This document shows, one piece after another, positions 35,513-47,125 of a DNA stretch of 64,000 nt. Where the stretch lies: positions 145,001 to 209,000 of the forward strand of contig NW_026973706.1 in the NCBI RefSeq assembly GCF_035594125.1. Direction: 5' to 3'. The notes under the pieces were generated by a model, which searched no databases, had not been told where the DNA came from, and was given only the letters and a program-made list of their open reading frames with translations. Source of the stretch: Scylla paramamosain (Eukaryota; Arthropoda; Malacostraca; Decapoda; Portunidae). The translations under genes and the position numbers were made by a program. Position 1 is the stretch's first letter; each line of letters begins with the position of its first letter.

Positions 35513-36400
35513 CGGTTTATTCTTTAGGCAGTTTACAAACGGAAAATGTACAGAGGGGGTGGGGAAACACTTAACATTAATCCTAAAGCTAAGTCTAATC
35601 TAGAAGCGAAATACTATTGATTGATGGCTCACACCATGGTGGGAATTGCACTGAGTCTGTACCGGTCCGTGCGCGGCACCTTTAGGGGCATTATCTTGTT
35701 GTTGTGCCTGGTGGCACAGACCGGGCAAGGTGTGTCAGGCGGCAGCATGTGTCTGAGACGTGGATGATGCAGAAGTCCCCTTCCAAACTTCTTCAGAGCC
35801 TCTCGGTGCCTGATGGATAGTCTGGACAGACTCAGGGTGGTCAGGGCTTCATCATAGGTGGTGTAGGCAGGGCCAAGGATGACCCTGCACACTCTCCAGC
35901 TATAGCTGTTAAGTGTCTGTGAGGTAGGAGGACCACGCTGGGGAGGCATACATGAGTTTGGGGAGGATGAAAGTGAGGTACACCCTCCTTAACTCCTCTG
36001 TCAGTGTCCCCAGCAACCTGAGTCTGCACAGCACATACAGCCTGTAGGTAGCGGATCTTATGGTGCTGGCGACATGCTGCTTCCAGGTCAGCTGGTTGTC
36101 CACTGTGACTCCAAGAAGCTTGACACATCAGACCACCCGGAGGGGAGTAAGGGGCCACTGTGAGCTGGAGAGGGGGCACTGGTACAGAGGAGGTACAGAA
36201 ATGCATCACCACAGTTTTGCTGTGGTTGATGGTCATCCTGCTCTCCTCCGTCCACGTCTGCATTCGCTCCAAAATTACTTGCAGTGGCAAGTAGTCCGGG
36301 TTCTTGTTGGAGACTGTTATGCCCACGGTGCAGTCGTCCACATACTTCCAGCAATGGGGGGTGTCATTGAGGGCGTCGTTAATCATGCAAGTGTTGGTTC
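35426..36400 (-). mobile_element. LINE with (TAA)n tail, 5'-truncated
   Basis: The minus strand ends in a long (TAA/TTA)n run (35426-35512) right after a short 3' UTR, and the coding remnant lies to its right. It is truncated near 36400 inside the reverse transcriptase. The same 3' end recurs at 1402-1530. TAA-repeat tails are characteristic of I-type LINEs (family knowledge), but clade placement is tentative. Confidence 0.75.
35629..36386 (-). pseudogene. Reverse transcriptase C-terminal part of the TAA-tail LINE
   Basis: Begins with the catalytic box WKYVDDCTVGITV, followed by MTINHSKTVVMHF, a thumb segment in a second frame (MDNQLTWKQHVASTIR, LTFILPKLMYASPAWSS) and a tail in a third frame (VCRVILGPAYTTYDEAL, HREALKKFGRGLL). 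Two frameshifts join the pieces. The fingers and palm N-terminus are missing because of 5' truncation. The stretch 36401-37297 holds a (TTTA)n (37001-37050) and a short relic reading SGLPQGSVL near 37140, and is otherwise unrecognised. Confidence 0.75.
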
Positions 36401-36996
36401 AGACACCGAGAGGTGAGAGTCCTTCACTGTGTGGGTTGAGACTGATTTGACAGGGTGTTGGGCTTTCTTGTAAGGCTCCTGAGTGAAGCCTAGCTGCTTC
36501 ATGTGGAAGTGATTGATGCCAAGTGATACAAAACACTTTAGGTGAGAGGAACCAAGGCCCCAAGTGAAGATAAATGAGACATAATGCATAACAGGAGTCC
36601 AGCGGATGTTAGAGTAGTTGGTTGTCACACCTCCACCCTGAAGATGACATAACAGCGTAGGTTAGAGTAGGAGTTGGGTAATCACACCCTTCAGAAATAC
36701 TGTGGAAACACTTATTCATATAAACTAATCCCTATGAGAGTCAGTTAACGGCATTTGGCACACATCAACAGTGATGTGAGGCACAGTTTAGAGAATGTTA
36801 TAAGCACTACCAACCCCATTTTGAGAAAATAACATCTGAAGATGAACATTGGTAATTTCATCCATAATAAAGATAAAGGAATGATATTTATTTTAATCTG
36901 TAAGTTTTAACTTTCAAATTTTTACAGAATTTTTCATGAAAATTGCAGGATTTTTTTTTCTTTAGCAAGAACCAGAAGTACCTCTCCTAAATTTGG

Positions 36997-37000
<4 letters not shown>

Positions 37001-37048
<48 letters not shown>

Positions 37049-37050
37049 CT
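37001..37050. repeat. (TTTA)n microsatellite
   Basis: Directly visible TTTA/TTAT tetranucleotide array. Confidence 0.95.
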
Positions 37051-37297
37051 TATTTATTTCCATCTCTACCAGTCATTAAAGCAATGCATTAAGGATAACT
37101 GTGCTTGTATTTCGATCATAATAATCGTAAAATATGAGTGGGTTGCCACAGGGATCAGTTTTAAGGTCATTATTATTATATTTAATATGCAGTAAACCCT
37201 TGTTATAGTGGATTTCCACATTTAACAGATATATATGGCCTACAGACCATTCATCGGATTTACTGGATACATGTCTGTAAATTAAGCAGAATGTCTT

Positions 37298-39629
37298 TTT
37301 ATGTTTTTACGTAGGAGGGACACCAGCAAAGGGCAACAAAAATCCAATAAAAAAAAAAAAGCCTACTGAGATGCCAGTCCCCAAATAGGGTTTGAAGCAG
37401 TAACCAAAAATTGAAGTATGTTTTGAAACGTCCCTCTTGATGGAGTTCAAGTTATGAAGGTGGAAATACAGAAGCAGGCAGGGAGTTCCAGAGTTTACCA
37501 GAGAAAGAGAAGAATAATTGAGAACACTGATTAACTCTTGAATTAAAGAGGTGGACAGAATAGGGGTGAGAGAAAGAAGAAAATCTTGTGCAGCAAGGCC
37601 CCGGGAGGAGGGGAGGCATGTAGTTAGCAAGATCAGAAGAGCAGTTAGCATGAAAATAGTGGTAGAAGATAGCAATAGCTGCAACATTCCAGCAGTGAGA
37701 AAGAGGCTGAAGACAGTCAGTTAGAGGAGAGGAGTTGATGACACAACAAGCTTTAGATTCCACCCTGTCTAAAAGAGTAGTATGAGTGAAACCCCCCCAG
37801 ACATGTGAAATATACTTCATATGTAGACAGATAAGGCCCTTGTACAGAGTTAGCAGCTGGGGGTTTAGAAAAACTGAAGATATCTCAGAATGCCTAACTT
37901 CATAGAAGCTGTTTTAGCTAAATATGAGATGTGAAGTTTTCAGTTTAAGTTATAAGAAAAGGACAGACCGAGGATGTTCAGTGTAGAAGAGGGGGCAGTT
38001 GAGTGTCTTAAGAAGAGGGGATAGTTATCTAGAAGGTTGTGTTGAGTTGACAGATGGAGGAATTGAGTTTTTGAGGCATTGAACAATACCAAGTTTGGTC
38101 TGCCCTAATCAGAAATTTTAGAGAGATCAGAAGTCAGGTGTTCTATGGCTTCCCTGTGTGAAATGTTTACTTCCTAAAGGGTTAGACATCAAGGAAAAGA
38201 CATGGGAAAATGCAGGGTGGTATCATCAGCATAGGAGTGGATAGGAAAAGAAGTATGGTTTAGAAGATCATTGATGAATAATAGGAAGAGGAACACCACT
38301 GTTAATAGATTTTAAGAGAAGAACAGTGACTGTCTACCATATCAGCAATAGAATGGTCACAAAGGAAACTTGAGATGAAGTTCCAGAGGGAAGGATAGAG
38401 CCGTCAGATGGTAGTTTGGAAATCAAACCTTTGTGCCAGACTCTATCAAAAGCTTTTGATATGTCTAAGGCAGCAGCAAAAGTTTCACCAAAATCTCTAA
38501 AAGAGGATGACCAAGACTTGGTAAGGAAAACCAGAAGATCACCAGTAGAGCGGCCTTGACGGAACCCATACTGGTGATCAGATAGAAGGTTGTGAAGTAG
38601 TGACATGTTTAAGAATCTTCCTGTTGAGGATAGATTCAAAAACATTCAAAGCAATAGGACAGTAGTTTGAGGGATTAGGAACAGACTGAATGTAGGCAAA
38701 CTTCCAGCAAGAAGGAAAGGTAGATGTTGACAGACAGAGTTGAAAGAGTTTGACTAGGCAAGGTGCAAGCATGGAGAAGCAGTTTTGGAGAACAATACGA
38801 GGGACCCCATCTGGTCCATAAGCTTTCCAAAGGTTTAGGCCAGTGAGGGCATGGAAAACATCATTGCGAAGAATTTTAATACGTGGCATGAAGTAGTCAG
38901 AGGGTGGAAGAAAGGGAAAAATAAGCCCTGAATCATTCAAATAGAGCTTTTAGCAAAGGATTGAGCAAAGATTTCAGCCTTAGAGATGGATGTTATAGCA
39001 GTGGTGCCATCTGGTTGAAATAAAGGAGGGAAAGAAGAAGCAAAGTTATTGGAGATGTTTTTTCACTAGATCTTGAAAGATTTTGACACTTTCTATTAAT
39101 GAAGGAGTTTTTGGCTAGTTGGAGAACAGACTTGGCATGGTTCTGGGCAGAAATATAAAGTGCATGAGATTCTGATGATGGAAGGCTCAAGTACCTTTTG
39201 TGGGCCACCTCTCTATCATGTGTAGCATGAGAACAGGCTGCGCTAAACCAAAGTTTGGAATTGGAAGGCTTAGGTCAAGAAAAAGAGTGAGAAATGTATA
39301 CCTCCATGCCAGACACTATCTCCTCTGTTATGCACTCAGCATACAGAGATGGTTTCTGACATGGAAGCTGTAGTCATTCCAAGGAAAATCTGCAAAATAC
39401 CTCCTTAAGTCCCCCCCCAACTAGCAGAGGCAAAACACCAGAGGCACCTCCACTGAGGGGGATCCTGAGGAGGGATTGGAACAATAGGACAAGATACAGA
39501 TATAAGGTTGTGATCGGAGGAGCCCAATGGAGAAGAGAGGGTAACAGCATAAGCAGAAGTATTAGAGGTTAGGAAAAGGTCTAGAATGTTGGGCCTATCT
39601 CCAAGACAGTCAGGAATACGAGTAGGGTG
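37298..39629 (-). mobile_element. LINE A outer copy, 3' part (split)
   Basis: It runs on the minus strand from the 3' end (ACGTAGGAGGGACACC) through the C-terminus, reverse transcriptase and part of the endonuclease. It stops within the motif 'cgagtagggtgtt', exactly where the same element resumes at 43863 ('gcaccaattgct'). Stops and deletions are frequent, and part of the QGSV-to-active-site region is disrupted. With 43863-44715 it makes one nearly complete old copy. Confidence 0.88.
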
Positions 39630-40523
39630 TTTTTTTTTTTTTATGTAGGAAGGACACTGGCCAAGGGCAACAAAAATCTAATTAAAAAAAATGCCCACTG
39701 AAATGCCAGTCCCATAAAAGGGTCAAAGCAGTGGTCAAAAATTGCTGAATAAGTGTCTTGAAACCTCCCTCTTGAAGGAATCCAAGTCATAGGAAGATGA
39801 AAATACAGAAGCAGGCAGGGAGTTCCAGAGTTTACCAGAGAAAGGGATGAATGATTGAGAATTCTGGTTAACTCTTGTGTTAGAGAGGTGGACAGAATAG
39901 GGGTGAGAGAAAGAAGAAAGTCTTGTGCAGCGAGGCCGCGGAAGGAGGGGAGGCATGCAGTTAGCAAGATCAGAAGAGCAGTTACCATGAAAATAGCGGT
40001 AGAAGACAGCTAGATATGCAACATTGCAGTGGTGAGAGAGAGGCTGAAGACAGTCAGTTAGAGGAGAGGAGTTGATGAGACGAAAAGCTTTTTGATTCCA
40101 CCCTGCCTAGAAGAGCAGTATGAGTGGAACCCGCCCAGACATGTGAAGCATACTCCATACCTGGATGGATAAGGCCCTTGTACAGAGTTAGCAGCTGTGG
40201 GGGTGAGAAAAACTGGCGGAGACGTCTCAGAACACCTAACTTTATAGAAGCTGTTTTAGCTAGAGATGAGATGTGAAGTTTCCAGTTCAGATTATAAGTA
40301 AAGGACAGACCGAGGATGTTCAGTGTAGAAGAGGGGGACAGTTGAGTGTCATTGAAGAAGAGGGGATAGTTGTCTGGAAGGTTGTGTCGAGTTGATAGAT
40401 GGAGGAATTGAGTTTTTGAGGCATTGAACAATACCAAGTTTGCTCTGTCCCAATCAGAATTTTAGAAAGATCAGAAGTCAAGCGTTCTGTGGCTTTCCTG
40501 TGTGATATGCTTACCCCCTGAAG

Positions 40524-40525
<2 letters not shown>
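39630..40525 (-). mobile_element. LINE A, 5'-truncated copy in the tail of another
   Basis: A T run (39630-39642) and the LINE A 3' end, followed by the C-terminal coding third (40054-40437 reads [18 protein letters not shown]). It is truncated at 'cctgaaggg' directly against the 47-bp T run of the next LINE A. The position suggests it inserted into the A tail of the full-length copy. Confidence 0.87.
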
Positions 40526-40576
<51 letters not shown>

Positions 40577-43500
40577 AGGAAGGATACTGGCCAAGGGCAA
40601 CAAAAATCTAATAAAAAAAAATGCCCACTGAAATGCCAGTCCCTAAAAGGGTCAAAGCAGTGGTCAAAAATTGGTGGATAAGTGTCTTGAAACCTCCCTC
40701 TTGAAGGAATTCAAGTCATAGGAAGGTGGAAATACAGAAGCAGGCAAGGAATTCCAGAGTTTACCAGAGAAAGGGATGAATGATTGAGAATACTGGTTAA
40801 CTCTTGCGTTAGAGAGGTGGACAGAATAGGAGTGAGAGAAAGATGAAAGTCTTGTGCAGCGAGGCCGCGGAAGGAGGGGAGGCATGCAGTTAGCAAGATC
40901 AGAAGAGCAGTTAGCATGAAAATAGCGGTAGAAGACAGCTAGAGATGCAACATTGCGGCGGTGAGAGAGAGGCTGAAGACAGTCAGTTAGAGGAGAGGAG
41001 TTGATGAGACGAAAAGCTTTTGATTCCACCCTGTCTAGAACAGCAGTATGAGTGGAACCCCCCCAGACATGTGAAGCATACTCCATACATGGACGGATAA
41101 GGCCCTTGTACAGAGTTAGCAGCTGGGGGGGTGAGAAAAACTGGCGGAGACGTCTCAGAACACCTAACTTCATAGAAGCTGTTTTAGCTAGAGATGAGAT
41201 GTGAAGTTTCCAGTTCAGATTATAAGTAAAGGACAGACCAAGGATGTTCAGTGTAGAAGAGGGGGATAGTTGAGTGTCATTGAAGAAGAGGGGATAGTTG
41301 TCTGGAAGATTGTGTCGAGTTGATAGATGGAGGAATTGAGTTTTTGAGGCATTGAACAATACCAAGTTTGCTCTGCCCCAATCAGAAATTTTAGAAAGAT
41401 CAGAAGTCAGGCGTTCTGTGGCTTCCCTGCGTGATATGTTTACCTCCTGAAGGGTTGGACGTCTATGAAAAGACGTGGAAAAGTGCAGGGTGGTATCATC
41501 AGCATAGGAGTGGATAGGACAAGAAGTTTAGTTTAGAAGATCATTAATGAATAATAAGAAGAGAGTGGGTGACAGGACAGAACCCTGAGGAACACCACTG
41601 TTAATAGATTTAGGAGAAGAACAGTGACCGTCTACCACAGCAGCAATAGAACGGTCAGAAAGGAAACTTGAGATGAAGTTACAGAGAGAAGGATAGAAAC
41701 CGTAGGAGGGTAGTTTGGAAATCAAAGCTTTGTGCCAGACTCTATCAAAGGCTTTTGATATGTCCAAGGCAACAGCAAAAGTTTCACCAAAGTCTCTAAA
41801 AGAGGATGACCAAGACTCAGTAAGGAAAGCCAGAAGATCACCAGTAGAGCGGCCTTGACGGAACCCATACTGGCGATCAGATAGAAGGTTGTGAAGTGAT
41901 AGATGTTTAAGAATCTTCCTGTTGAGGATAGATTCAAAAACTTTAGATAAGCAGGAAATTAAAGCAATAGGACGGTAGTTTGAGGGATTAGAGCGGTCAC
42001 CCTTTTTAGGAACAGGTTGAATGTAGGCAAACTTCCAGCAAGAAGGAAAGGTAGATGTTGACAGACAGAGCTGAAAGAGTTTGACTAGGCAAGGTGCAAG
42101 CACGGAGGCACAGTTTCGGAGAACAATAGGAGGGACCCCATCAGGTCCATAAGCCTTCTGAGGGTTTAGGCCAGCGAGGGCATGGAAAACATCATTACGA
42201 AGAATTTTAATACGAGGCATGAAGTAGTCAGAGGGTGGAGGAGAGGGAGGAACAAGCCCAGAATCGTCCAAGGTAGAGTTTTTAGCAAAGGTTTGAGCAA
42301 AGAGTTCAGCTTTAGAAATAGATGTGATAGCAGTGGTGCCATCTGGTTGAAGTAGAGGAGGGAAAGAAGAAGAAGCAAAGTTATTGGAGATATTTTTGGC
42401 TAGATGCCAGAAATCACGAGGGGAGTTAGATCTTGAAAGGTTTTGACATTTTCTGTTAATGAAGGAGTTTTTGGCTAGTTGGAGAACAGACTTGGCATGG
42501 TTCCGGGCAGAAATATAAAGTGCATGAGATTCTGGTGAAGGAAGGCTTAAGTACCTTTTGTGGGCCACCTCTCTATCATGTATAGCACGAGAACAAGCTG
42601 TGTTAAACCAAGGTTTAGAAGGTTTAGGACGAGAAAAAGAGTGAGGAATGTACGCCTCCATGCCAGACACTATCACCTCTGTTATGCGCTCAGCACACAA
42701 AGACGGGTCTCTGACACGGAAGCAGTAGTCATTCCAAGGAAAATCAGAAAAATACCGCCTCAGGTCCCCCCAACTAGCAGAGGCAAAACGCCAGAGGCAC
42801 CTTCGCTTAGGGGGATCCTGAGGAGGGATTGGAGTGATAGGACAAGATAAAGATATGAGATTGTGATCGGAGGAGCCCAACGGAGAAGAAAGGGTGACAG
42901 CATAAGCAGAAGGATTAGAGGTCAGGAAAAGGTCAAGAATGTTGGGCGTATCTCCAAGACGGTCAGGAATACGAGTAGGGTGTTGCACCAATTGCTCTAG
43001 GTCATGGAGGATAGCAAAGTTGTAGGCTAGTTCACCAGGATGGTCAGTGAAGGGAGAGGAAAGCCAAAGCTGGTGGTGAACATTGAAGTCTCCAAGAATG
43101 GAGATCTCTGCAAAAGGGAAGAGGGTCAGAATGTGCTCCACTTTGGAAGTTAAGTAGTCAAAGAATTTCTTATAGTCAGAGGAGTTAGGAGAGAGGTATA
43201 CAGCACAGATAAATTTAGTATGAGAATGACTGTAGTTGTAGCCAGATGGTGGAAAACTCGGAAGATTCAAGAGCGTGGGCACGAGAGCAGGTTAAGTCAT
43301 TGCGCACATAAACGCAGCATCCAGCTTTGGATTGAAAATGAGGATAGAGAAAGTAGGAGGGAACAGAAAAGGGGCTACTGTCAGTTGCCTCAGACACCTT
43401 AGTTTCAGTGAGGAAAAGAAGATGAGGTTTAGAAGAGGAGAGGTGGTGTTCTACAGATTGAAAATTAGATCTTAGACCGTGAATGTTACAGAAGTTAATG

Positions 43501-43862
43501 AAGAAAAAGTTGAGGGGGGGGTGTCAAGACACTTAGGGTCGTCGACAGAAAGGCAGTCCGACCTGGGGACATTTATGGTCCCCTCCCCAGATGGGGACTC
43601 CGAGGCTGGTGTAGGAGTCGCCATGATGATTTTAAAATTTTTGAGTGAAGGGTGTGTGTGTTATTAGGTGCTTGTAGTTTTGTGTGGAGGAAGAGAGTTG
43701 TCTTTAGAGGGCAGGCTGTGACTGCCCCCTTGTGTTGTGAGACACAAAGGGAAACGTTCAGTGAGGTCACAGCTGGGTTTAATGATAAGTTCACAGCACC
43801 CCCTGAACAGTGCTTTAGACCTCACTGGGAGTAATAATTGTTTCGCCAGGTGTCTACTGCCT
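40526..43862 (-). mobile_element. LINE A, full-length copy with 47-bp poly(A)
   Basis: Minus-strand element with a 47-base T run (40526-40572), a short 3' UTR, the complete coding region and the leader ending at GGCAGTAGACACC (about 43862). It is very close in sequence to the copy at 16184-19489, so the two are the youngest in the window. It lies inside the outer copy, as shown by the split described for 37298-39629. Confidence 0.92.
40664..43624 (-). pseudogene. LINE A endonuclease/reverse transcriptase, few lesions
   Basis: The expected start is 43624 (MATPTPAS) and the stop at 40664 (HLSTNF). Lesions: a G-run length change near 43515-43522 shifts the N-terminus, a second shift near 43230-43250 separates [14 protein letters not shown] from the rest, and TAA at 41528-41530 replaces the Gln codon in NDLLNQTS. 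The segment 41528-43282 is otherwise open for 584 residues with [26 protein letters not shown] and [14 protein letters not shown]; 40664-41365 holds the intact C-terminus. Comparison with the plus copy shows each carries different lesions, so the source element was intact recently. Confidence 0.88.
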
Positions 43863-44715
43863 TCTCCAGTTGCACCAATTGCTGTAGGTCGTGGTGAATA
43901 GCAAAGTTGAAGGCTAGTTCACCAGGATGGTCAGTGAAGGGAGAGGAAAGCCAAAGCTGGTGGTGAACATTAAAATCTCCAAGAATGGAGATCCCTGCAA
44001 AAGGGAAGAGAATCAGAATGTCCTCCACTTTGGAAGTTTAATTGTCAGAGGAGTTAGATGAGAGGTATAGAGTACAAATAAATTTAGTATGGGAGTGACT
44101 CTGTAGTCATAGCCAAATGGTGGAAAACTTGGAAGATTAGAGAGCGTGGGCGCAAGAGCAGGTTGTCGTTATGCACATAAATGCAACATCCAGCTTTGGA
44201 TTGAAAATGAGGATAGAGTAAGTAAGAGGGAATAGAAAAGGGGCTACTGTCAGTTGCCCCAGATACCTGTGCTTTAGTGAGGAAAAGATGAAGTTTAGTA
44301 GAGTAGAGGTGGTGTTCAACAGATTGAAAATTAGATTTAAGACTGCAAATGTTGCAGAAGTTAGTGAAAAAAAAGTTAAGTGGGATGTCAAGACATTTAG
44401 AGTCGATACCATAAGAGCAGTCTGACCTGGGACATTTATGGTCCCCTCCCCAGATGGGGACTCCAAGGCTGGTGTAAGAGTCGCCATGATGATTTTGAAT
44501 TTTGTGTGAAAGTTGTGTGTGTAATTAGGTGCTTGTAATTTTGTGTGAAGGAAGAGAGTTTTCTTTAGAGGGCAGGCTGTGACTGCCCCCTTGTGTTTAG
44601 AGAGACAAAGGGAAACATTCAGTGAGGTCATAGCTGGGTTACTGATGAGTACACAGCACCCCGTGGTCCAGTGCTTCAGACCTCACTGTGTGTAATAATT
44701 TCAGTAGTTGTTTAG
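43863..44715 (-). mobile_element. LINE A outer copy, 5' part
   Basis: Resumes the endonuclease where 39629 stopped and runs to the leader (start codon position 44485-44487, MATLTPALESPSGEG). Frameshifts and stops are present. Its 5' end fades into the (TA)n at 44738. Confidence 0.85.
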
Positions 44716-44733
44716 TGCATCCTCCTCTCCCGT

Positions 44734-44737
<4 letters not shown>

Positions 44738-44802
<65 letters not shown>
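44738..44802. repeat. (TA)n microsatellite
   Basis: TA run between the LINE A outer copy and the TIR element. Confidence 0.98.
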
Positions 44803-44806
<4 letters not shown>

Positions 44807-45355
44807 GAACCTTGGTTCTAGAACTTAATTTGTTTCAGAATGCTGTTCAAAATCTGAAATGTTAAAAAACTGAGACCACTTTCTCCATAGGAATCAATGT
44901 AAAATGGATTAGTCTGTTCCCAGACACCAGTCTACTCTGTATTAGCGGCTTATGACATATGCCCCCCACAGCCAAGATGGTTGATTCACAACATTTCCAG
45001 CTCGCAAATTATTTATTCAGAGAGAATGTATTGCATGAACTTAGTGACAGAACTCATCAGAAGATTCTCTTTGTCACCAATCTAGTGAGAGAAGCCTTAC
45101 ATAAGGATACAGAAAGGAACAACCCACTTACTGCCAAAATGAAGGTGATCATAACACTGCTGCTGGGAAAAAATAATGGAAAAATACAGTTGTGCAGTAG
45201 AGATGATGTTGTGGGGTCATTGAGAGATAAAACTCCTGAGCACCAAAAACTGTTTGTTTACATCGAGGCTTTTCAGTGGAATCACATTTAACTTATTTCA
45301 AAGATTGAGTTACTGTCTTACAAACTGTATCTTTCCTTCAATATATAGTATCAAG

Positions 45356-45357
<2 letters not shown>

Positions 45358-45437
<80 letters not shown>

Positions 45438-46195
45438 ACAGTCAAAACCCGGAATCAGTCAAAACTAGTTTTAACTAAACCCAGAATCAGTCAAAACTAG
45501 TTTTAACTAGGTATTTTCAATGTGTTGGTGAACAACTAGTATTACCTAGGCAAAACTAGTTATACTTTAATGTGTTTGATATAACTAGAAATATCAAAGT
45601 TTAACTAGTTAAATCTAGTTTTATCTGATCGTGTAAGTTAAAACTAGATTCAACAACGGTACTGAATGTCAAAAGTAGGTGAGGGATATGACCACTCGTT
45701 TGAGTACCATTGCTCGTTTGAGTACCATTTTTGGGGAACTCAAACATAACATCCTCATCTAACCTAACCTAACCTAACCTAACCTAATGCTACTTATACA
45801 TATAAATATTTTCCCCGGCACTACACCAGTTTCACTTTTAGTCTAACCTAGTTAGGTTAGGTTAGGTTAGGTTAGATGGGGATGTTATGTTTGAGTTCCC
45901 CAAAAATGGTACTCAAACGAGCAATGGTACTCAAACGAGTGGTCATATCCCTCACCTACTTTTGACATTCAGTACCGTTGTTGAATCTAGTTTTAACTTA
46001 CACGATCAGATAAAACTAGATTTAACTAGTTAAACTTTGATATTTCTAGTTATATCAAACACATTAAGGTATAACTAGTTTTGCCTAGGTAATACTAGTT
46101 GTTCACCAACACATTGAAAATACCTAGTTAAAACTAGTTTTGACTGATTCCGGGTTTAGTTAAAACTAGTTTTGACTGATTCCGGGTTTTGACTG

Positions 46196-46276
<81 letters not shown>
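45358..46276. repeat. (TA)n tracts flanking the palindrome
   Basis: TA runs at 45358-45434 and 46199-46276, each about 77 bp, immediately on both sides of the 763-bp palindromic element. Confidence 0.97.
45436..46198. mobile_element. 763-bp foldback element with central TTAGG repeats
   Basis: Left arm (45436 to about 45782) and right arm (about 45851-46198) are inverted copies of about 347 bp with only about three mismatches that I can find. The ends read TTACAGTCAAAACCCGGAAT. Inside each arm are a 33-bp tandem duplication next to the end, an 18-bp tandem duplication (GCTCGTTTGAGTACCATT), many ACTAGT palindromes and, at the inner edge, five or so TAACC/GGTTA units (45759-45787 and 45851-45875). 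The loop of about 65 bp has no coding sequence. It is probably a non-autonomous foldback or MITE-type element; the superfamily is unknown. Confidence 0.8.
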
Positions 46277-46279
<3 letters not shown>

Positions 46280-46475
46280 ACTATGAATTAGTAATAAATA
46301 GCAGCTTTTGCTTTGTCTTTTCATAATTGAAATAAAGTAACTTTTTTCTAAAACTGAATTATGGTATCGCAACCGAAGCAATAACATGTTCAGAATTTTG
46401 TTCAAAAAATTGATTTGTTCAAAAAGGGAGGTGTTCGGTAACCGAGGTTCCACTGTATATATATATATATATATT

Positions 46476-46801
46476 TGTAAGATTAAACGAATACTTAGCA
46501 AGTGTGAAGTTTGATCGTAATTTCACGAACATTTTAACTGCATCACTTAGGGATTAAATGAGATGCCTGTGCCACCTGCCACATACTAGTCATTTTAGAA
46601 AGTAGGTTTGAGGAGGCAGCATTAAACATTAATAAATATATCTACATAAATCATCTAGTGATTTCTACACTCAACACTGTGAAAGCAGTGTTGAATGAAG
46701 GGAAGTGAAGGGAGGGCATTTAATCCCTAAGTGACGCAGTTAAAATGTTCGTGAAATTATGATCAAACTTCACACTTGGTAAGTATTCGTTTAATCTTAC
46801 A
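46476..46801. repeat. 85-bp inverted repeat, probable DIRS end structure
   Basis: 46476-46560 (TGTAAGATTAAACGAATACT...) and 46717-46801 are inverted copies with three mismatches, separated by about 156 bp. Just after the right arm, 46802-46834 repeats part of the left arm directly (ATTTTAACTGCGTCAC). DIRS elements carry inverted termini plus an internal complementary region near the 3' end, and the recombinase remnant lies next to it, so I read this as that end structure. Confidence 0.6.
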
Positions 46802-46880
46802 ATTTCATTTCACAATATTTTAACTGCGTCACAATGGATTCAATGAGAGCTTTAGAGTGGTTCCTCAAACCTACAAGAAA

Positions 46881-46885
<5 letters not shown>

Positions 46886-46976
<91 letters not shown>
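46886..46976. repeat. (TA)n microsatellite
   Basis: TA run inside the DIRS-like 3' region. Confidence 0.98.
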
Positions 46977-46979
<3 letters not shown>

Positions 46980-47125
46980 TGGAAAGGTATATAACCTGAA
47001 ACACTTATGTATGCATAAGAAAACGTGGTATTCCCAAAGATTTTCTTTAATCAAGTGACTCAACTACAGAGAAACTGATACATTTGTTCATAAAAGTGCA
47101 TAACCTTGTACACAAGACAAAGTAG

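Larger units (their letters stand above)
44803..46455 (+). mobile_element. TIR DNA element, copy 1, carrying a large palindrome
   Basis: Ends are AGTGGAACCTTGGTTCTAGA and, inverted, CGGTAACCGAGGTTCCACT. Copy 2 at 50716-51490 has the same ends and interior. The ORF 44959-45291 reads MVDSQHFQLANYLF, ILFVTNLVREALH and RNNPLTAKMKVIITLLL, which resembles the N-terminal part of Harbinger-family transposases. The CAGTGG...CCACTG ends next to TA would also fit pogo/Tigger, so the superfamily is open. No nuclease domain remains. It is interrupted at 45358-46276 by (TA)n-palindrome-(TA)n. Confidence 0.7.

Noticed and set aside
42560..42850. 96-residue ORF antisense to LINE A, repeated at 17200-17490
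   Set aside because: It is conserved only because it lies opposite the endonuclease coding sequence in two close copies.
45759..45875. TTAGG repeats as an actual telomere
   Set aside because: Only about five units in each orientation, arranged as the inner part of an inverted repeat and surrounded by transposon DNA. This is an internal motif of the foldback element, not a chromosome end.
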